Assembly (NCBI RefSeq): GCF_030161635.1 | Contig: NZ_BSUO01000001.1 | Coordinates: 2,523,199 to 2,587,198 of the forward strand | Direction: 5' to 3' | Length of the DNA: 64,000 bases | Source of the DNA: Mobilicoccus caccae | GTDB taxonomy: Bacteria > Actinomycetota > Actinomycetes > Actinomycetales > Dermatophilaceae | Shown here: in pieces, positions 38,386 to 48,229 of the stretch | How positions within the stretch are numbered: the first letter of the stretch is position 1 | Layout: every line of letters begins with the position of its first letter | Translations under genes and position numbers: made by a program | Notes under the pieces: generated by a model | The model's input: only the letters and a program-made list of their open reading frames with translations | Database searches by the model: none | What the model was told of the DNA's origin: nothing

Positions 38386-38994
38386 TCAGGCCTTGTCGCC
38401 GTCGGTGGCCTTCTCGGCCTCGGCTTCGGTGACACCCTCGTTCTCGGCCGGGACCTCGGCGCCGGCGGGGCCTTCGGCCACGGGGGCCTCGGCGACCTCG
38501 GGCTCGACGTCGGCAGTGGCGGTGGCCGCTGCGGCGTCGTCGCTCGTGGCGTCCTCGTTCGTGGCCGCGGCGGGCGTGGCGGCGGAGCGCTTGGTGGCGG
38601 CCTCCGCCTCCTTGACCGTGGCCTGCTTGGGTGAGTAGGGCTCACGGACGAGCTCGATGACGGCCATGGGGGCGTTGTCGCCCTTGCGGTTGCCGACCTT
38701 CGTGATGCGGGTGTAGCCACCCGGACGCTCGGCCATGGCGGGCGCGATCTCCGTGAAGAGCACGTGGACGACGCTCTTGTCGCGGATGACCGTCATGACC
38801 TTGCGGCGGGCGTGCAGGTCTCCGCGCTTGGCGAAGGTGACCAGACGCTCGGCGAGGGGGCGCAGGCGCTTGGCCTTGGCCTCGGTCGTCTGGATCCGGC
38901 CGTGCTCGAAGAGCGCGGTGGCGAGGTTGGCGAGCATGAGGCGCTCGTGAGCCGGGCCGCCGCCGAGACGGGGTCCCTTGGTGGGCGTAGGCAT
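38386..38994 (-). CDS. rplQ: 50S ribosomal protein L17
   Basis: 202 aa. The first 120 or so residues are L17 ([42 protein letters not shown]); the remaining 80 are an Ala/Glu/Thr-rich low-complexity tail that is acidic, seen in some actinobacteria. Last gene of the alpha operon. Confidence 0.95.
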   Translation of the reverse strand: MPTPTKGPRLGGGPAHERLMLANLATALFEHGRIQTTEAKAKRLRPLAERLVTFAKRGDLHARRKVMTVIRDKSVVHVLFTEIAPAMAERPGGYTRITKVGNRKGDNAPMAVIELVREPYSPKQATVKEAEAATKRSAATPAAATNEDATSDDAAAATATADVEPEVAEAPVAEGPAGAEVPAENEGVTEAEAEKATDGDKA

Positions 38995-39055
38995 GAGATC
39001 TCCTGTGGTGGTCGCTGACCGATCCGCCGCGTGGCGGGCCAGTCACCTGGATCGG

Positions 39056-40070
39056 TCAGTACTGCTCGTCCTCGACGAACGAGGCGTCGTCGTCCTCGTC
39101 GTAGCGGTCCGCGATGGCGGCCGGGTCGAACCCGGGGGGCTGTCCTTGAGCGCCAGGCCCATGCCGACGAGCTTGGCCTTGACCTCATCGATGGACTTGG
39201 CGCCGAAGTTGCGGATGTCGAGGAGGTCGGCCTCGCTGCGTCCGACGAGTTCGCCGACGGTGTGGATGCCTTCACGCTTGAGGCAGTTGTAGGACCGAAC
39301 CGTGAGGTCGAGGTCCTCGATGGGCAGGGCCAGGTCGGCTGCCAGGGCGGCGTCGGTGGGCGAGGGGCCCATGTCGACACCTTCGGCCTCGACGTTGAGC
39401 TCGCGGGCCAGGCCGAACAGCTCGACGAGCGTCTTGCCGGCGGAGGCGAGCGCGTCGCGGGGCGCCATGGAGTTCTTCGTCTCGACGTCGACGACGAGCT
39501 TGTCGAAGTCGGTGCGCTGCTCGACTCGGGTCGCCTCGACCTTGTAGGTCACGGCGAGCACGGGCGAGTAGATGGAGTCGACCGGGATGCGACCGATCTC
39601 GGCCTCGGCGGACTTGTTCTGAGAGGCGGACACGTAGCCGCGGCCGCGCTCGACGGTCAGCTCCATCTCGACCTTGCCCTTGTCGTTGAGGGTGGCGATG
39701 TGGAGGTCGGGGTTGTGCACTTCGACGCCGGCCGGGGGGCGATGTCGGCGGCGGTGACGGGGCCGGGGCCCTGCTTGCGCAGGTACATGACGACCGGCTC
39801 GTCGTGCTCGCTGGAGACGACGAGTCCCTTGATGTTGAGGATGATCTCGGTGAGGTCTTCCTTGACACCGGGGATCGTGGAGAACTCGTGGAGCACGCCG
39901 TCGACCCGGATGCTCGTGACCGAGGCACCGGGGATGCTCGACAGGAGGGTCCGACGGAGGCTGTTGCCGAGGGTGTACCCGAAGCCCGGCTCCAGCGGCT
40001 CGATGACGAACCGGGATCGTGCCGGGGAGAGGACCTCCTCGGAGAGGACGGGACGCTGTGCGATCAGCAC
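39056..40070 (-). CDS. rpoA: RNA polymerase alpha subunit (two frameshifts as sequenced)
   Basis: N-terminal dimerisation domain ([36 protein letters not shown]) is in one frame up to DIAP; from [20 protein letters not shown] through the C-terminal DNA-binding domain ([35 protein letters not shown]) in a second; and the tail [19 protein letters not shown] in a third. Adding one G in the runs at 39734-39739 and 39134-39139 yields 338 aa ending EDEQY, the standard length. Essential single-copy gene, so sequencing error is almost certain. Confidence 0.95.
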
Positions 40071-40433
40071 GTTCTTCTTTCCTTCCCACGAACCCCCGCT
40101 ATATGAGGCTCGTGATGCGTCGGCTCACGCCGACCTCCCCCGGCTGTCTCTGTCCACACCCGGAGGGCGACCGCCCGAAGGCGGCACCAGACGATCCAGC
40201 GCTCGCCCGAGGGCGCCCGCCGATCAAGCAAAACCAGACCAGACCCATCAGGTCAGACCCGACCTGTCACGAAGTGACGAGCCGCCCCCGACCCACAGGC
40301 CCGGCCCGGCGGCGCGCCGTGACCGAGCCAAGCGAGGCTTGGTTTCTCGGAATATCCAACGCGCCGCCGCGAAGCGGCGTCCAAGCAGTTCCGCCGAAAG
40401 GCGGCCAAGAATTAGTCCCGGCTTCGCCGGTGA
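40071..40433. other. 363-bp gap between rpsD and rpoA
   Basis: Noncoding; carries structured element copy 1 (40322-40380), several GC hairpins (CACGAAGTG and GCCGAAAGGC types) and the hairpin spanning the rpsD stop. May include an rpoA promoter, but no clear boxes were seen. Confidence 0.65.
40322..40380. repeat. Structured intergenic element, copy 1 (degenerate)
   Basis: CCGAG/CTCGG outer stem (40323-40327 with 40346-40350) whose loop has diverged to AAGCGAGGCTT, then 14 nt and the hairpin CGCCGC-GAA-GCGGCG (40365-40379), followed by TCCAAGCA. Same architecture and spacing as the other three copies. Confidence 0.55.
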
Positions 40434-40444
40434 CTAATTCTTGG
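40405..40444. terminator. Hairpin overlapping the rpsD stop codon
   Basis: 13-bp perfect outer arms (CCAAGAATTAGTC and complement) plus a 5-bp inner GC stem closed by TTC, with a 1-nt bulge. The right arm contains the last codons and stop (40434-40436) of rpsD. Confidence 0.75.
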
Positions 40445-41042
40445 AGTAGAGCTCGACGATCAGCTGCTCGGTGAGGATCGTGTCGATCTGCTCGCGGACG
40501 GGCAGGGAGTGGATGAGGATCTGGAGCGTGCCGGGCACGACCTTCATCCAGGCGGGGACGGGGCGCTCTCCGAACGTCTGGCGGGCCAGTTCGAACGGGA
40601 AGAGCTCGCGGCTCTTGGGGCGCACGTCGATGATGTCGTACTGGCTGACGCGGTAGCTGGGCACGTCGACGCGCTGGCCGTTCACGTGGAAGTGGCCGTG
40701 CGTGACGAGCTGGCGTGCGGCGCGTCGAGTGCGGGCGAGGCCTGCACGGTAGACGACGTTGTCGAGTCGCGATTCGAGGATCTGCAGCAGGACGGCGCCG
40801 GTCTTACCGGGGCGACGCACGGCTTCCTCGTAGTAGTTGCGGAACTGCTTCTCCATGACGCCGTAGGTGAAGCGGGCCTTCTGCTTCTCCTGGAGCTGGT
40901 GGAGGTATTCCTTCTCCTGGATGCGGCCGCGGCCGTGCTGTCCGGGAGGGAAGGGGCGGTTCTCGAAGTTCTTGTCGCCGCCGACGAGGTCGACCTTGAG
41001 GCGACGGGACTTCTTGGTGATGGGGCCGGTGTAACGAGCCAT
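40434..41042 (-). CDS. rpsD: 30S ribosomal protein S4
   Basis: 202 aa. MARYTGPITKKSRRLKVDL start, S4 domain RLDNVVYRAGLARTRRAARQ and VNGQRVDVPSYRVS. Binds 16S rRNA early in assembly and often represses its own operon. The last codons fold into a hairpin with downstream DNA. Confidence 0.96.
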   Translation of the reverse strand: MARYTGPITKKSRRLKVDLVGGDKNFENRPFPPGQHGRGRIQEKEYLHQLQEKQKARFTYGVMEKQFRNYYEEAVRRPGKTGAVLLQILESRLDNVVYRAGLARTRRAARQLVTHGHFHVNGQRVDVPSYRVSQYDIIDVRPKSRELFPFELARQTFGERPVPAWMKVVPGTLQILIHSLPVREQIDTILTEQLIVELYSKN

Positions 41043-41065
41043 GTGTGTTCAGTCCTCTCGTTCGC

Positions 41066-41473
41066 TCAGACGCGGCGGCGCTTGGGCGGGCGGACGCCGT
41101 TGTGCGGCATGGGGGTGACGTCGCTGATGGCGCCGACCTCGAGGCCGGTGGCGGTGAGCGAGCGGATCGCGGTCTCGCGGCCCGATCCCGGACCCTTGAC
41201 GAAGACGTCGACCTTGCGCATGCCGTGCTCCATGGCGCGGCGAGCGGCTGCTTCGGCGGCCATCTGCGCGGCGAACGGGGTGGACTTGCGGGAGCCCTTG
41301 AAGCCGACCTGGCCCGCGGACGCCCACGAGATCACGGCCCCGGTGGGGTCGGTGATCGAGACGATCGTGTTGTTGAACGTGCTCTTGATGTGGGCGTGCC
41401 CGTGAGAGACGTTCTTCTTCTCCTTGCGGCGCACCTTCTTGGCGCCGCCAGCCGTCCTGCTCTTGGGAGGCAT
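41066..41473 (-). CDS. rpsK: 30S ribosomal protein S11
   Basis: 135 aa from the ATG at 41473 ([20 protein letters not shown]). [20 protein letters not shown] and [20 protein letters not shown] are diagnostic. The upstream open frame to 41611 is intergenic. 23 nt before rpsD. Confidence 0.96.
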   Translation of the reverse strand: MPPKSRTAGGAKKVRRKEKKNVSHGHAHIKSTFNNTIVSITDPTGAVISWASAGQVGFKGSRKSTPFAAQMAAEAAARRAMEHGMRKVDVFVKGPGSGRETAIRSLTATGLEVGAISDVTPMPHNGVRPPKRRRV

Positions 41474-41738
41474 ATGGTTTCTTCTCCTACATCTACGCGC
41501 GCTTCGCGCGTTACGGAAGCTGTGTGTGGGGGTGCTGTTCTGCAGCCGTCCCACTGTTGGGCGCGTGACCTGGCACTGCCTGTCGGCGAAGCCGCAGCGA
41601 ACCGCAACCACCTGGGGCTGCGGAGCAGCCCGGGAAACCGTCGAGCGAAGCGAGCTTGGTTTCCCGGAACAGACGATGTCGACGCGGCGAAGCCGCGACC
41701 AAGCATTCAGGGCAAGTAGTCAGCGCCTCCGGCGCTGA
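41474..41738. other. 265-bp gap between rpsM and rpsK
   Basis: Unusually long for this operon. Contains structured element copy 2 (41630-41697) and the hairpin over the rpsM stop. A further CGGCGAAGCCG hairpin is at 41584-41594. Confidence 0.65.
41630..41697. repeat. Structured intergenic element, copy 2
   Basis: Stem CCGGGAAACC (41630-41639) with GGTTTCCCGG (41658-41667), loop GTCGAGCGAAGCGAGCTT; 15 nt later the hairpin CGCGGC-GAA-GCCGCG (41683-41697), then ACCAAGCA. Orientation is antisense to the operon transcript. Confidence 0.7.
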
Positions 41739-41747
41739 CTACTTGCC
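41711..41747. terminator. Hairpin overlapping the rpsM stop codon
   Basis: 17-bp perfect arms (GGCAAGTAGTCAGCGCC and complement) with a TCC loop. The right arm includes the final codons and the stop (41739-41741) of rpsM. Could be a terminator, attenuator or 3'-end protector. Confidence 0.75.
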
Positions 41748-42116
41748 GGCCTTCTTCTTGCCGGCGACGGTGCGCTTCGGGCCCTTGCGGGTGCGTGCGT
41801 TGGTCTTGGTGCGCTGGCCGCGGACGGGGAGGCCCCGGCGGTGGCGCAGACCCTGGTAGCTGCCGATCTCGACCTTGCGGCGGATGTCGGCGGCGACCTC
41901 TCGGCGAAGGTCTCCTTCGACCTGGACGTTCTCGTCCAGGTAGTCGCGCAGCTTGACGAGGTCCTGTTCGGACAGGTCGCGCACGCGAGTGGAGGGGTCG
42001 ACGCCGGTGCCCGCGAGGGCTTCCTTCGCGCGGGTACGGCCCACGCCGAAGATGTAGGTGAGTGCGATCTCGACGCGCTTCTCGCGCGGGAGGTCGACTC
42101 CGGCAATACGTGCCAT
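41739..42116 (-). CDS. rpsM: 30S ribosomal protein S13
   Basis: 125 aa. [20 protein letters not shown] and the C-terminal basic tail [18 protein letters not shown]. Contacts the A- and P-site tRNAs in the head of the 30S subunit. Preceded by rpmJ. Confidence 0.96.
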   Translation of the reverse strand: MARIAGVDLPREKRVEIALTYIFGVGRTRAKEALAGTGVDPSTRVRDLSEQDLVKLRDYLDENVQVEGDLRREVAADIRRKVEIGSYQGLRHRRGLPVRGQRTKTNARTRKGPKRTVAGKKKAGK

Positions 42117-42299
42117 CGAAGTGGTTCTCCTGTGTTCGTCTCGGAGGTCTGGAGCCTCACCGTTCCGGTGCGCGCGAGGCGAACCGGTCCTCGGCCTCCG
42201 AGCCGAGGGTGACGTCCGGACGGGGTCGTCCGGGGCCGGGTGAAGCGTTGTGCTGTTCTCGCGTCGTGCTCGAGGATCAGCGGTGGTGCGTGGCTGTGA

Positions 42300-42413
42300 T
42301 CAGCCCTGACGCTGCTTGTGACGCAGGTTGTCGCAGATCACCATGACCCGGCCGTTACGGCGGATCACCTTGCACTTGTCGCAGATCTTCTTGACGCTGG
42401 GCTGAACCTTCAT
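42300..42413 (-). CDS. rpmJ: 50S ribosomal protein L36
   Basis: 37 aa, [20 protein letters not shown] and ending LRHKQRQG. The zinc ligands are CxxC (CDKC) with a later Cys (VICD) and His (LRHK), so this is the zinc-binding form. Lies between infA and rpsM, its usual site. Confidence 0.95.
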   Translation of the reverse strand: MKVQPSVKKICDKCKVIRRNGRVMVICDNLRHKQRQG

Positions 42414-42522
42414 GTGCCTGCCGTCTTCAGATCGTTCTCCCCTGCCGGTGGCGCACACGCGAATGTGCTCCATCGGTGGAGAGGGTTTTCGACACCACCG
42501 GCGGATGCCGGCGGATGGAGTG

Positions 42523-42744
42523 TCAGCGGTAGCGGAACACGATGCGGCCGCGGGTGAGGTCGTAGGGGCTGAGCTCCACCACCACGCGGTCCTCGGGGAG
42601 GATCCGGATGTAGTGCTGACGCATCTTCCCCGAGATGTGAGCGAGGACCTTGTGGCCGTTGCTCAGCTCCACGCGGAACATCGCGTTGGGCAGGGCTTCC
42701 ACGATGGTGCCCTCGATCTCGATGACGCCGTCCTTCTTGGCCAT
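42523..42744 (-). CDS. infA: Translation initiation factor IF-1
   Basis: 73 aa, the invariant family length. [20 protein letters not shown] and [20 protein letters not shown] define the OB fold that occupies the A site during initiation. Starts a transcription unit leading to rpmJ-rpsM-rpsK-rpsD-rpoA-rplQ; promoter-like boxes lie at 42912-42939. Confidence 0.96.
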   Translation of the reverse strand: MAKKDGVIEIEGTIVEALPNAMFRVELSNGHKVLAHISGKMRQHYIRILPEDRVVVELSPYDLTRGRIVFRYR

Positions 42745-42911
42745 GTCCTCCGCAATCCCTGAGTGCCCCCGACGGGGGCGTTCGTCCTGCCGGGCGAGCC
42801 GGCAGACCCCTCCCGGACGGGTGGGGGTTTTCGGCTTCGCAACTGCCTGCTCACCGGTGGGGTGACGTGGTCATCGCGTGGATGACCGGTGCACCTTTCG
42901 ATGGGCATGGC

Positions 42912-42939
42912 GATATACAAGAGCCGACAGGCGAGTCTA
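42912..42939 (-). promoter_or_regulatory. Candidate promoter for infA
   Basis: On the minus strand TAGACT (42934-42939) is followed after 16 nt by TATATC (42912-42917), in an AT-rich stretch 168 nt upstream of infA. A fair sigma-A-type match in a region between operons. A G5/C5 hairpin (GCCCCCGACGGGGGC) lies in the leader at 42763-42777 or so. Confidence 0.45.
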
Positions 42940-43001
42940 GTCCACGGCGACGTCTCGGCGCCAATCGCCCTCGTGACAGCATCGCGTGGAGCGGGCGCGC
43001 C

Positions 43002-43859
43002 TCAGGCGGGCGCTCCGCAGGGCACTCCGCGCGCTCCGAGCTCGGCGCGTCCTCCGTCGAGGGCGGTGAGGACCCACGGGCCGGCAGGTGTCGCCGCGAC
43101 GGTGTGCTCGACGTGGACTCCGCGAGAGCCGTCGGTGGTGACGACGGTCCACCCGTCCCCCAGGGTGTGTCCGACGTCGGTGCCGTGCGTGACCATCGGC
43201 TCGATCGCGACCGTCGATCCCGCCTTGATCGTCGGCCCGCGTCCGCGGACGGCGACGTTGGGCACTCCGGGCGACTCGTGCATCGCGCGTCCGATGCCGT
43301 GCCCCTCGTAGCCCTCGAGGATGCCGTACGGGGCTCGTCCGGCCGCCGCGGCGGAAGCCTCGAGCGAGGACTCGACCGCCTCACCGACGTCGAAGAGGTG
43401 GGCGCCGGGGGTGAAGGCGGCGATGCCGGCCCACAGGGCGTCGGTGCAGGCGTCGATGAGCGCGAGGTCTCCCGGTCGGGCGTGCTCCGCTCCCCCGACG
43501 ACGATCGTCATGGCCGAGTCGCCGTGCCAGCCGTCCACCGAGGCGCCGCAGTCGATGCTGACGAGGTCACCCTCCCCCAGCCGCCGGGGGCCGGGGACGC
43601 CGTGGACGATCTCCTCGTCGACGCTGACGCACACCGTGTGGCGGTACCCGGGCACGTCGGGAAAGGAGGGTCGGGCGCCTCGGGCACGGATGCACTCGGC
43701 GGCGAGGTCGTCGATGTCTGCCGTGGTCCAGCCCGGACGGATCTGCGCGCGCAGCTCGGCGAGGGTCTCGGCGACGACCACGCCCGCGACCCGCATGGCG
43801 AGGACGTCCTCGGGCGGACGCGACGTCAACCGTTCACGCCCGCCGAGGAACCTCCACAC
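43002..43859 (-). CDS. map: Methionine aminopeptidase, type I
   Basis: 285 aa. Metal ligands in order: Asp in DLVSIDCGASVDG, Asp in WHGDSAMTI, His in GYEGHGIGRAMHE, Glu in STVAIEPMV and Glu near the C-terminus (VEHTVA). Removes the initiator Met from nascent proteins. Starts 2 nt past adk, in the secY-adk-map unit. Confidence 0.93.
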   Translation of the reverse strand: MWRFLGGRERLTSRPPEDVLAMRVAGVVVAETLAELRAQIRPGWTTADIDDLAAECIRARGARPSFPDVPGYRHTVCVSVDEEIVHGVPGPRRLGEGDLVSIDCGASVDGWHGDSAMTIVVGGAEHARPGDLALIDACTDALWAGIAAFTPGAHLFDVGEAVESSLEASAAAAGRAPYGILEGYEGHGIGRAMHESPGVPNVAVRGRGPTIKAGSTVAIEPMVTHGTDVGHTLGDGWTVVTTDGSRGVHVEHTVAATPAGPWVLTALDGGRAELGARGVPCGAPA

Positions 43860-43861
43860 GT

Positions 43862-44425
43862 TCAGGAGTCCAGGGCCGAGAACAGGCGCCCGGTGACCTC
43901 GTCGATCTCACCCATGCCGTCGACCTCGACGAGCAGGCCGCGCTCCCGGTAGGTGTCCGACAGGGGCGCGGTCTCCTGGGCGTAGATCCGCATCCGCTCG
44001 CGGATGACGTCCTCGGTGTCGTCGGCGCGACCCTCGACCTCGGCCCGCTTGAGCAGACGCTGGACGACCTCGTCGACGTCGACGGTGAGCTCGATGACCT
44101 TGTCCAGGCTGTGACCGGACTTGGCCAGCATGTCGTCGAGGGCGCGCACCTGGTCGGTGGTGCGGGGGTACCCGTCGAGGAGGAACCCACCGGAGGCGTC
44201 GGACTCGGCGAGCCGGTTCTCGACGATCGAGTTGGTCACCTCGTCGGGCACGAACTGGCCGGCGGCCAGCAGCTCCTCGACCTTGCGGCCGAGCTCCGTG
44301 CCCTCCTTGATGTTCGAGCGGAAGATGTCACCGGTGGAGATGGCCGGCACAGAGCAGTGCTCGGCGATTCGGGAGGCCTGCGTGCCCTTACCCGCACCGG
44401 GCGGGCCGAGGATGATGAGTCGCAT
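43862..44425 (-). CDS. adk: Adenylate kinase
   Basis: 187 aa, short form without the long LID insertion. P-loop [16 protein letters not shown]-binding [10 protein letters not shown] and [10 protein letters not shown], and [13 protein letters not shown] in the LID. ATG overlaps the secY stop (ATGA). Confidence 0.95.
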   Translation of the reverse strand: MRLIILGPPGAGKGTQASRIAEHCSVPAISTGDIFRSNIKEGTELGRKVEELLAAGQFVPDEVTNSIVENRLAESDASGGFLLDGYPRTTDQVRALDDMLAKSGHSLDKVIELTVDVDEVVQRLLKRAEVEGRADDTEDVIRERMRIYAQETAPLSDTYRERGLLVEVDGMGEIDEVTGRLFSALDS

Positions 44426-45738
44426 CAGCGGAGGAACCCTTCGTAGTGGCGCTGCTGAAGCTGTGACTCGATCTGCTTCACCGTCTCGAGGCCGACACCG
44501 ACCATGATCAGGATGGAGGTGCCGCCGAACGGGAAGTCCTGCGTGGCACCGAGGGTGGCCATGGCGATGAGCGGGATCAGCGAGATGAGTGCGAGGTAGG
44601 ACGCACCCACGACGATGACGCGATTGAGTACGTAGCTGAGGTACTCAACCGTAGGCCGACCGGCACGGATACCGGGGATGAAGCCCCCGTACTTCTTCAT
44701 GTTGTCCGCCACATCGGTGGGGTTGAACGAGATCGACACGTAGAAGAACGTGAAGAACACGATCAGCGCGATGTAGACGACGGCGTACATGGGCTGGTCG
44801 CCGCGCGTGATGTTCTGCGAGATCCACGTGGACCAGGCGGGCGGGTTGGGGTTGCCCTGCTGGAACTGCACGGCCAGGCCGGGCAGCGCGAGCATCGAGC
44901 TGGCGAAGATGACGGGGATGACGCCCGCCTGGTTGACCTTGAGCGGGATGTACGTCGACGTCCCGCCGTACTGGCGCCGCCCGATCATCCGCTTGGCGTA
45001 CTGGACGGGGATGCGCCGCTGACACTGCTCCACGAAGACCACGGCGCCGATGATGAGCAGGCCGATGAGGATGACGAGGATGAATGCGTCCCAGTTGCCC
45101 TGCCGCTGCTGAATGGCCATGAGCGAGCCGGGGAACGTCGCGACGATCGAGGTGAAGATCAGCAGCGACATGCCGTTGCCGATGCCCTTCTCGGTGATGA
45201 GCTCACCCATCCACATGATGAGGCCGGTGCCGGCCGTCATCGTCAGCACCATGAGGATGAGGGTCAAGGGCTCCTCGTCGACGAGCACGCTGGTGCAGTG
45301 ACCACCGAAGAGCGTCTCCGGGCTGCGGGCGAACGTGACGAACGTCGAACTCTGCAGGAGCGCGAGGCCGATCGTCAGGTAGCGGGTGTACTGGGTCATC
45401 TTGGCCTGACCCGTCTGACCCTCCTGCTTGAGCGCCTCGAAGCGCGGGATCACGACCGTGAGCAGCTGCACGATGATGCTCGCCGTGATGTACGGCATGA
45501 TCCCCAGGGCGAAGATCGACAGCTGCAGCAGAGCGCCACCGCTGAAGAGGTTGGCCATCCCGAGGAACTGGTTGTCCTGCGAGCCGGCGCCCGCGACGCA
45601 CTGCTGCACCTGGGGGTAGCTGACTCCGGGGCTGGGGATGAACGAGCCGAGCCGGAAGATCGCCATGATCATGAGAGAGAACATGATCTTGCGACGCAGG
45701 TCCGGCGTCTTGAAGGCACGGACGAACGCGGTGAGCAC
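44425..45738 (-). CDS. secY: Preprotein translocase subunit SecY
   Basis: 437 aa from the GTG at 45738 ([18 protein letters not shown]). Ten membrane helices; family signatures [27 protein letters not shown] and [22 protein letters not shown] [16 protein letters not shown]. Central pore of the Sec translocon. First gene of secY-adk-map, separated from rplO by a terminator. Confidence 0.96.
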   Translation of the reverse strand: MLTAFVRAFKTPDLRRKIMFSLMIMAIFRLGSFIPSPGVSYPQVQQCVAGAGSQDNQFLGMANLFSGGALLQLSIFALGIMPYITASIIVQLLTVVIPRFEALKQEGQTGQAKMTQYTRYLTIGLALLQSSTFVTFARSPETLFGGHCTSVLVDEEPLTLILMVLTMTAGTGLIMWMGELITEKGIGNGMSLLIFTSIVATFPGSLMAIQQRQGNWDAFILVILIGLLIIGAVVFVEQCQRRIPVQYAKRMIGRRQYGGTSTYIPLKVNQAGVIPVIFASSMLALPGLAVQFQQGNPNPPAWSTWISQNITRGDQPMYAVVYIALIVFFTFFYVSISFNPTDVADNMKKYGGFIPGIRAGRPTVEYLSYVLNRVIVVGASYLALISLIPLIAMATLGATQDFPFGGTSILIMVGVGLETVKQIESQLQQRHYEGFLR

Positions 45739-45870
45739 TGGTAACCCTCCCGAAGGCGAACAAAGCACGTCGGTAGCCGCGATCGCGTCGCACCGAGCCC
45801 GAGCCCTGAACCCCAAAATCGATCAAGCACAAGAAAATAGGGGACATAGGCCCCTGGAGAAACGATAACA

Positions 45871-45900
45871 CCCCGTGTCCGGGTCAACCGGCACACGGGG
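45871..45900. terminator. Terminator after rplO (end of the spc genes)
   Basis: CCCCGTGT pairs with ACACGGGG and CCGG with CCGG around GTCAA, with one bulged base. Located 39 nt past the rplO stop, ahead of the secY unit. Confidence 0.7.
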
Positions 45901-45938
45901 TGCTCTCGCGGTGTGTCGCCGCAGCTCAGAGGCGTTTC

Positions 45939-46430
45939 TCAGAGCTGGGTGGCCGAGCCTCCGGCCGCCTCGATCTTCGACTTCGCCGACGCCGAGAAGC
46001 GGTGGGCGGAGACGTTGACCTTGACGGACAGATCGCCCTCGCCGAGCACCTTGACCAGGTGGCCCTTGCGAACGGCACCCTTGTCCACCAGCGCGTCGAC
46101 GGTCACGTCGCCACCCTCGGGGAACAGGGACTCGATCTTGTCCAGGTTGACGACCTGGTACTCGGTGCGGAACGGGTTGGTGAAGCCGCGCAGCTTCGGA
46201 AGACGCATGTGCAGCGGCATCTGGCCGCCCTCGAAGCGCTCCGGGACCTGGTAGCGGGCCTTCGTACCCTTGGTACCGCGACCTGCGGTCTTACCCTTGC
46301 TGCCCTCACCACGACCGACGCGCGTACGCGCGGTCTTGGCTCCGGGAGCCGGGCGCAGGTGGTGGACCTTCAGGGCGTGGCTCTTGGCCGTGCCCTCGGT
46401 CTCTTCGGTGGCCTTGTTCTCGTCGGCCAT
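45939..46430 (-). CDS. rplO: 50S ribosomal protein L15
   Basis: 163 aa from the ATG at 46430, GGAGG 9 nt upstream; an in-frame TTG at 46439 is less likely. Core [20 protein letters not shown] and [16 protein letters not shown]. The first 20 residues are an acidic extension. Starts 1 nt past the rpmD stop. Confidence 0.95.
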   Translation of the reverse strand: MADENKATEETEGTAKSHALKVHHLRPAPGAKTARTRVGRGEGSKGKTAGRGTKGTKARYQVPERFEGGQMPLHMRLPKLRGFTNPFRTEYQVVNLDKIESLFPEGGDVTVDALVDKGAVRKGHLVKVLGEGDLSVKVNVSAHRFSASAKSKIEAAGGSATQL

Positions 46431-46431
46431 G

Positions 46432-46614
46432 TCAGTCAACCTCCTCCACGGCGACGAGGTGCGTCACGGTGCGGATCATCCCGCGGATCTCGGGACGGTC
46501 CTCCTTGACGACCACGTCACCGATGCGCTTGAGACCGAGCGAGCGCAGCGTGTCGCGCTGGTTCTGCTTGCCGCCGATCTCCGAACGGGTCTGGGTCACC
46601 TTGAGTTGAGCCAT
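46432..46614 (-). CDS. rpmD: 50S ribosomal protein L30
   Basis: 60 aa, [20 protein letters not shown], the normal bacterial length. [13 protein letters not shown] and [13 protein letters not shown] are conserved. Between rpsE and rplO, as expected. Confidence 0.95.
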   Translation of the reverse strand: MAQLKVTQTRSEIGGKQNQRDTLRSLGLKRIGDVVVKEDRPEIRGMIRTVTHLVAVEEVD

Positions 46615-46621
46615 CAGCCGT

Positions 46622-47257
46622 TCACCCCGCGGCGCGGGCGCGCAGCATGGCGGCCGGAGCGACGTCCTCGAGCGGCAGACCACGGCGGGCGGCCACGGCC
46701 TCGGGCTGCTCGAGGTCCCGGAGCGCCTGCACCGTCGCGTGGACGATGTTGATGGCGTTCTGGGATCCCAGGGACTTGCTGAGCACGTCGTGGATTCCGG
46801 CGCACTCGAGCACGGCGCGCACCGGGCCACCGGCGATGACACCGGTACCCGGCGAGGCCGGACGCAGCAGGACGACGCCGGCAGCGGCCTCACCCTGGAC
46901 GGGGTGCGGGATGGTGCCCTGGATGCGCGGGACGCGGAAGAAGGCCTTCTTGGCCTCTTCGACGCCCTTGGCGATCGCGGCGGGGACCTCCTTGGCCTTG
47001 CCGTAGCCGACGCCGACGGTGCCGTCACCGTCACCGACGACGACGAGGGCGGTGAAGCTGAAGCGACGTCCACCCTTGACGACCTTGGAGACTCGGTTGA
47101 TCGTGACGACCCGCTCCAGGTACTGGCTGCGCTCGTCGTCGCGGCCGCCGCGGCGGTTGTCGCGGTTGTCGCGACCTCCGCGACGGTCGCCGCGCTCGTT
47201 GGTGTTCGCGCCGGCGCCCTCGCCGGCGCCGGTGCCTCGGCGCTGGGGTCCAGCCAT
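46622..47257 (-). CDS. rpsE: 30S ribosomal protein S5
   Basis: 211 aa from the ATG at 47257, with AGAGGA upstream. An Arg/Gly/Asp-rich disordered N-terminus (about 40 residues) precedes the core [20 protein letters not shown] and [15 protein letters not shown]. As sequenced the frame is continuous with rplR, an artefact of a missing base rather than a gene fusion. Confidence 0.95.
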   Translation of the reverse strand: MAGPQRRGTGAGEGAGANTNERGDRRGGRDNRDNRRGGRDDERSQYLERVVTINRVSKVVKGGRRFSFTALVVVGDGDGTVGVGYGKAKEVPAAIAKGVEEAKKAFFRVPRIQGTIPHPVQGEAAAGVVLLRPASPGTGVIAGGPVRAVLECAGIHDVLSKSLGSQNAINIVHATVQALRDLEQPEAVAARRGLPLEDVAPAAMLRARAAG

Positions 47258-47291
47258 CAGACGTTCCTCTTCTTCTCGTTGCGGGCCTGAG

Positions 47292-47665
47292 TCACAGCGA
47301 CAGACCTCCTCTCGGGCGCCCTCGGCGATCGCCGCGACACGTCCGTGGTACTTGTTGCCGCCGCGGTCGAAGACGACCGACTCGACACCGGCGTCCTTGG
47401 CGCGCTGGGCGATGAGCTCGCCCACCTTGCGGGCCTTGGCCGACTTGTCGCCGTCGAAGGCGCGCAGGTCGGCTTCCATCGTCGAGGCCGACGCGAGCGT
47501 CTTGCCCGCGGCGTCGTCGACGACCTGGACGAAGATGTGGCGAGCCGAGCGCGTGACCACCAGACGCGGACGCGTCGGCGTGCCCGTGATGCGCTTGCGC
47601 AGACGGAAGTGGCGACGGCCACGGGCCGCGGTCTTGCTCCTGCCGCGCTTGATCGTGAGTGCCAT
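47292..47665 (-). CDS. rplR: 50S ribosomal protein L18 (frameshifted at C-terminus)
   Basis: [20 protein letters not shown], then [18 protein letters not shown] and [21 protein letters not shown]. The sequenced frame then misses its stop and runs into rpsE. Adding one base at the GG of 47305-47306 gives a normal end, EEGLSL-stop, at 47292 and 124 aa. ATG overlaps the rplF stop (TGATG). Confidence 0.92.
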
Positions 47666-48204
47666 CACTTACCAGCCTTTCCGACCTTGCGGCGAATGTG
47701 CTCGCCGGCGTACCGCACGCCCTTGCCCTTGTACGGGTCGGGCTTGCGCAGCTTGCGGATGTTGGCAGCGACCTCACCGACGAGTTGCTTGTCGATGCCC
47801 TGGACCGCGAACTTCGTCGGGCCCTCGACGGTGAACGAGATGCCCTCGGGCGCCTCGACCGTGATGGAGTGGCTGTACCCGAGCGCGAACTCGAGGTTGC
47901 CGCCCTTGTTGAGCACGCGGTAACCGGTGCCGAAGATCTCCATCTTCTTCTCATACCCATTGGTCACGCCTTCGACCATGTTGGAGATGAGCGTGCGGGT
48001 GAGACCGTGGAGCGAACGCGACTCGCGCTCGTCGTCGGGGCGGGTGACCGAGAGGGCACCCTCCTCGTCACGAGCGACGCGGATCGGCTCGGCGACGGTC
48101 AGCGCGAGCTGACCCTTGGGGCCCTTGACCGTGACGGCCTGACCATCGATCGTCACGTCGACACCGGACGGCACGGTGATGGGGAGTCGTCCAATACGGG
48201 ACAT
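47665..48204 (-). CDS. rplF: 50S ribosomal protein L6
   Basis: 179 aa. [30 protein letters not shown] and the C-terminal [20 protein letters not shown] are diagnostic. Near the GTPase centre of the 50S subunit. Stop overlaps the rplR start. Confidence 0.96.
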   Translation of the reverse strand: MSRIGRLPITVPSGVDVTIDGQAVTVKGPKGQLALTVAEPIRVARDEEGALSVTRPDDERESRSLHGLTRTLISNMVEGVTNGYEKKMEIFGTGYRVLNKGGNLEFALGYSHSITVEAPEGISFTVEGPTKFAVQGIDKQLVGEVAANIRKLRKPDPYKGKGVRYAGEHIRRKVGKAGK

Positions 48205-48229
48205 GTCTTAACTCTCCTTCCTGTACCGA

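Noticed and set aside
42118..42299. Possible extra gene between rpsM and rpmJ
   Set aside because: Short frames only, no ribosome site; looks like an ordinary spacer.
42763..42830. GC hairpins before infA as a terminator of map
   Set aside because: They lie within the probable infA leader, downstream of the promoter-like boxes, so termination there would silence infA; kept only as leader structure.
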